In this document: piece by piece, positions 20,750 to 23,411 of the stretch | Layout: each line of letters begins with the position of its first letter | Numbering within the stretch: the stretch's first letter is position 1 | Notes under the pieces: model-generated | What the model was told of the DNA's origin: nothing | What the model saw: only the letters and a program-made list of their open reading frames with translations | Database searches by the model: none | Origin: a virus | Length of the DNA stretch: 23,411 bases | Direction: 5' to 3' (one strand) | Virus record (IMG/VR): IMGVR_UViG_3300032326_000420 | Coordinates: 1 to 23,411 of that record | Program-made: the position numbers and the translations under genes

Positions 20750-21649
20750 GTGAAATCACCTATTGACATATTTACAAATACGCATAATTATATTATGCAG
20801 AAAATTTTTGCTTGGGTCAATTCAGATTTAGATGGAATAGGTTCTACTGTTCTATTAGGCAATATATTTAAAAATTTTGAATATCGTCATTGTTTCTTTG
20901 GTAATTTCGAAGAACAATATCTGCTATGGGCTAAAGAAAATAAAGAAGAATACGATAAAATTTTTATCGTTGGTATGGTTTTGGATCAAAATTTGATCAA
21001 AAAACTTGACGATCACCGTGTAGTATTTGTGTCTGATAGACATGAAGATTTTAAAACATGGGATTCTACTATTATTCATGATGAATGCTCATCTTGCACC
21101 AAATTATTGTATAAAAAATTCAAAGACAAAATAGAATTTACTAAAAATCTGAAAAAATTCTTTCTTTATGTTGACGATTACAATTCTTACGATCTAAAAC
21201 ACGAAGAAACCAAGTATCTAAATGCATTTTATAGAAAATCTGGTGGCAATCGTTTTATTAATTTTGTAAATAGATTTTGGAATGGTTTTGACGGGTTTAA
21301 AGAATCGGAAGTCAAACTTGCTGATGGATTCTTCGCAGAATTGGAAAAAGAATTGTCAGAGATTACTCTTTATAGTGGAGAATGGAGTGGATATCGAATC
21401 GTTTCGACTATATCCAAATTCTCAGTTAATGAACTAGCACACTCCATCATGAATAATTACGAAGGCGATGCTGTCATCGTTATGAACCCAGATACTCAAT
21501 TTGTTTCTTTTAGGAAATATAAAGGTTCCGATATAGATATTGCCAAAATTGCAAATATGTTATGTGATGGTGGAGGCGGCGAATGGGCGGCTGGTGGTAA
21601 AATCACAAAGGAATTTTTGAAATATAGTGAGACGCTAAAAGAAATTTAA
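20750..21649 (+). CDS. DHH-family phosphoesterase (nanoRNase/exopolyphosphatase-like)
   Basis: 299 aa from GTG 20750; the promoter register favours this start, while the ATG at 20795 gives a more usual N-terminus (MQKIFAWVNSDLDG) and 285 aa. Conserved elements: SDLDGIGS (D26, D28), an IVGMVLD strand, DRH (96-98) in place of the name-giving DHH, a DDYNSYD segment, and GGGGEWAAGG (274-283) in place of the DHHA1 motif GGGHxxAAGG. Family members hydrolyse phosphoesters in short RNA, cyclic dinucleotides or polyphosphate; the substrate here is unknown. It leads a run of three tightly packed genes ending in gene 32. Confidence 0.72.
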   Translation: MKSPIDIFTNTHNYIMQKIFAWVNSDLDGIGSTVLLGNIFKNFEYRHCFFGNFEEQYLLWAKENKEEYDKIFIVGMVLDQNLIKKLDDHRVVFVSDRHEDFKTWDSTIIHDECSSCTKLLYKKFKDKIEFTKNLKKFFLYVDDYNSYDLKHEETKYLNAFYRKSGGNRFINFVNRFWNGFDGFKESEVKLADGFFAELEKELSEITLYSGEWSGYRIVSTISKFSVNELAHSIMNNYEGDAVIVMNPDTQFVSFRKYKGSDIDIAKIANMLCDGGGGEWAAGGKITKEFLKYSETLKEI

Positions 21650-21651
21650 TT

Positions 21652-21954
21652 ATGTTTGACCCATCATCAGAACTCATAGAAGAGGAAACAAATCACCTTT
21701 TCCTTTGTTATTGCACGTTTGTTAATAATTTGAAAGGTAAGAAATTATCCATTCAAAATGTCTTCGTGACCACATTACAAGAAGAAAAATTAAAAAATGT
21801 CATAAAAACAATTCTTTCTATTGACTCTGACCAAGAACTTGTTAAAGTATTTCTCGAATACGATCCCAGCATCGCAAAAAGTAAATACGTAACTAGAGTT
21901 TTTAATAATAAAACAAAACGTTTGAATATTAAAAAATCGTCCAAGAAAACTTAG
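21652..21954 (+). CDS. Small hypothetical protein
   Basis: 100 aa, starting MFDPSSELIEEETNHLF. It is helical, with a hydrophobic centre (LKNVIKTILSIDSDQELVKVFLEY) and a very basic tail (NNKTKRLNIKKSSKKT). In T4 the genes near 32 include 33 and 59, but no similarity to either is visible. It follows the DHH gene by 2 nt. Confidence 0.65.
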   Translation: MFDPSSELIEEETNHLFLCYCTFVNNLKGKKLSIQNVFVTTLQEEKLKNVIKTILSIDSDQELVKVFLEYDPSIAKSKYVTRVFNNKTKRLNIKKSSKKT

Positions 21955-21955
21955 A

Positions 21956-22588
21956 ATGAACGATCTTCAAAAAAGAATTTACAACTCTCATTTAGCGATT
22001 TCCCGAAAATCCAAAAACAAACCATTTAAAATTAGAAAAGATTTTTCAAATTTGGAGCAAACCACGTTGGATGTGTTGGCTAGTTTAGAAAGATTTTTTA
22101 ACGCTCATCCATCTGTTAAGATTGATGATTATTTCACTGCTCCTTTTGTCATTTTTGAAAATGATGAATATTTCAATTTAGATTTTTATTTGACATCTAA
22201 AGCTAAAAAGGTGTATAGTCAATACATGAGAAAAATTGAGATCGACGATCCAGATTCTTCCGATAGCTTGCAGCGTTTGACCGATGGTCTTAAATTTGTT
22301 AAAAAATTCTGTATGGAAAAAAACTTGACATTAGACGAATATGCTGTATATTCAGAACATAATCTTCCCTCCTTCATAGATCATCTCAAGCAACACAATA
22401 TTAACATGTATTGTTTACACGCTTTGGGTGTCTCTAAGATAGATGTGGAAAATAGAATTCTGGATTTTATATTTTCGGATTTTTGGATTACTTTTCAAAA
22501 GACTAAAAATAAATTTTTTCTGAGTAAGAAAATGAAAGAATTCGCAAAACAAGCGACTAACAAACTAACATTAATACTAAAACAATAA
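21956..22588 (+). CDS. Hypothetical protein upstream of gene 32
   Basis: 210 aa, close in length to the T4 helicase loader gp59 (217 aa), which neighbours gene 32 in T4, but I see no convincing motif match. It starts MNDLQKRIYNSHLAISRKSKNKPFKIRKDF, then has helices with aromatic clusters (FTAPFVIFENDEYFNLDFYLTS, ILDFIFSDFWITFQ) and a Lys-rich end. It looks like a conserved hypothetical of marine T4-like phages. The stop and gene 32 start overlap by 1 nt (TAATG). Confidence 0.68.
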   Translation: MNDLQKRIYNSHLAISRKSKNKPFKIRKDFSNLEQTTLDVLASLERFFNAHPSVKIDDYFTAPFVIFENDEYFNLDFYLTSKAKKVYSQYMRKIEIDDPDSSDSLQRLTDGLKFVKKFCMEKNLTLDEYAVYSEHNLPSFIDHLKQHNINMYCLHALGVSKIDVENRILDFIFSDFWITFQKTKNKFFLSKKMKEFAKQATNKLTLILKQ

Positions 22589-23411
22589 TGACAACGAAAG
22601 CAAAAACAAAATTCGGTGCTGCAATGTTCGATTCGATCAAAGCAGCGTTAAACAAAACTAAGGACTCTTCCAGTGGGCAGTTTGCCAACATCATGAAGTT
22701 TCCCGATGGTCATACCTACACATTGCGATTAATCCCCAATGTGGAAAACCCTGAAAAAACATTCTTCCATCATTGGGTACATGGTTGGAATAGCAAAGCA
22801 ACTGGTTCTTATATGAGCTGCATTGGTCTTCAGACCTTTGGTGAACGCGATCCAATCGCAGAACTCAGATGGAAACTTTGGAAATCGTGGAAGGATGCAA
22901 ATCCCAAAGCAGAAACCAAGGAATATGTTGCTGATATTACTCAGAAAGAAAATTGGTTTGTCAATGTCTATGTGATTGATGATCCAGCCAATCCAGATAA
23001 TAATAAGACTGTTAAGATCCTTCGTATGGGACCGCAGCTTAAAAAAATTATCGATGAAGCCACTGAAGGTGAGCGTTCGGATGAACTTGGTTGGGACATC
23101 TTTGACTTGTCTAAAGGACATGATTTGAAAATCAAAGCCGAGAAGAAAGGTCCATACACGACATTTGAATCTTCTTTCTTCACGACCAAGTCTAAAACGG
23201 TTTTGTCTGAAGATGAAATTGAAAAGATTTGCTCTGAAATCCATGATTTGGAAGCTGTTTATTCGGTGAAAAATTATGAAGAATTGCAAAATGTTCTTGA
23301 TGAGCACTATTTCGTGGGTGCAGAGAAAGAAACTCCTCAACCACTTCAGAAAATCAAATCTGAAGCACCTGCACGTAAACTTGCAGTTGTAGAAGACGAA
23401 GAAGATGAAGA
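22588..23411 (+). CDS. 32: Single-stranded DNA-binding protein gp32, partial
   Basis: 274 codons before the right edge; the acidic C-terminus begins (VEDEEDEE) but the end is missing. gp32 coats single-stranded DNA, binds cooperatively through a basic N-terminus (here TTKAKTKFGAAM) and contacts polymerase, UvsX/UvsY and helicase loader through its acidic tail. Core segments match the family: FPDGHTYTLRLIPN, FFHHWVHGW, NWFVNVYVIDDPANP and the KKI helix. The zinc site of T4 gp32 (one His, three Cys) is not conserved: only one Cys (C78) is in that region. Confidence 0.93.
   Translation, partial: MTTKAKTKFGAAMFDSIKAALNKTKDSSSGQFANIMKFPDGHTYTLRLIPNVENPEKTFFHHWVHGWNSKATGSYMSCIGLQTFGERDPIAELRWKLWKSWKDANPKAETKEYVADITQKENWFVNVYVIDDPANPDNNKTVKILRMGPQLKKIIDEATEGERSDELGWDIFDLSKGHDLKIKAEKKGPYTTFESSFFTTKSKTVLSEDEIEKICSEIHDLEAVYSVKNYEELQNVLDEHYFVGAEKETPQPLQKIKSEAPARKLAVVEDEEDE

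Noticed and set aside
22729-23340. 203-aa minus-strand open frame
   Set aside because: It lies wholly antisense to gene 32, which is clearly recognisable; composition and lack of motifs mark it as a shadow frame.
1-23411. tRNA genes
   Set aside because: No cloverleaf with a T-loop GTTCRANYC signature was seen in the intergenic spaces by eye; gaps are mostly too short. A tRNAscan run would settle it.

Overview
This window is the DNA replication, recombination and late-transcription-control core of a T4-like myovirus. The genes recognisable from sequence are T4-type uvsY, uvsW, 55 (late sigma factor), 47, 46, 43 (DNA polymerase), uvsX, 41 (helicase) and 32 (single-strand binding protein, running off the right edge). 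Base composition is very AT-rich. Almost no gene has a Shine-Dalgarno sequence. The accessory genes (two glycosyltransferase-like proteins, a beta-class DNA methyltransferase, a DHH-type phosphoesterase, nuclease-like genes) and the many short conserved-looking hypotheticals are most like the marine T4-like phages of cyanobacteria or Pelagibacter-type hosts. That host assignment is an inference, not something the sequence proves.

Layout: 1-408 (-) GIY-YIG-type protein, partial. 409-796 AT-rich non-coding DNA with G-tracts and a perfect 13-bp inverted repeat. 797-1036 (-) small basic protein. 1076-7551 (+) tightly packed operon uvsY-uvsW-55-small membrane protein-47-46, then a glycosyltransferase with its own promoter. 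7548-9471 an unusual array: four copies (R1-R4) of a roughly 100-nt repeat spaced about 490 nt, each next to the start of a minus-strand small gene, and each beginning with a start codon. In two copies (R2, R3) the repeat forms the N-terminus of a small plus-strand gene. In R1 and R4 the frame stops early. 9503-12031 DNA polymerase. 12032-12967 a late promoter and three small genes. 12986-13018 a terminator hairpin. 13039-14934 uvsX and a methyltransferase. 14888-16833 two minus-strand, late-type hypothetical genes. 16886-17557 a second glycosyltransferase. 17554-18516 (-) a homing-endonuclease-like gene. 18591-18725 a leftover fragment related to the C-terminus of that second glycosyltransferase. 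18715-20719 a hypothetical gene, gene 41 helicase and another hypothetical. 20750-23411 a DHH protein, two hypotheticals and gene 32.

How it works together: UvsX/UvsY/UvsW, gp46/gp47, gp43, gp41 and gp32 form the recombination-dependent replication machine. gp55 would direct host RNA polymerase to late promoters. The window itself holds candidate late promoters: one perfect TATAAATA at 12054, and a series of [G/A/T]nTAAATA boxes that end only 5-7 nt before start codons, mostly on the minus strand. Plus-strand genes instead use TTGAC[A/T]-N16-TATnnT promoters whose predicted +1 coincides with the start codon in four cases.

Most noteworthy signals: (i) the R1-R4 cassette array, whose repeat can fold into a multi-stem structure with one compensatory base-pair change; (ii) near-universal leaderless promoter geometry for both promoter classes; (iii) an endonuclease next to a divergent glycosyltransferase remnant that keeps a promoter in register; (iv) residue changes in conserved motifs of gp43, gp32 and the DHH protein.
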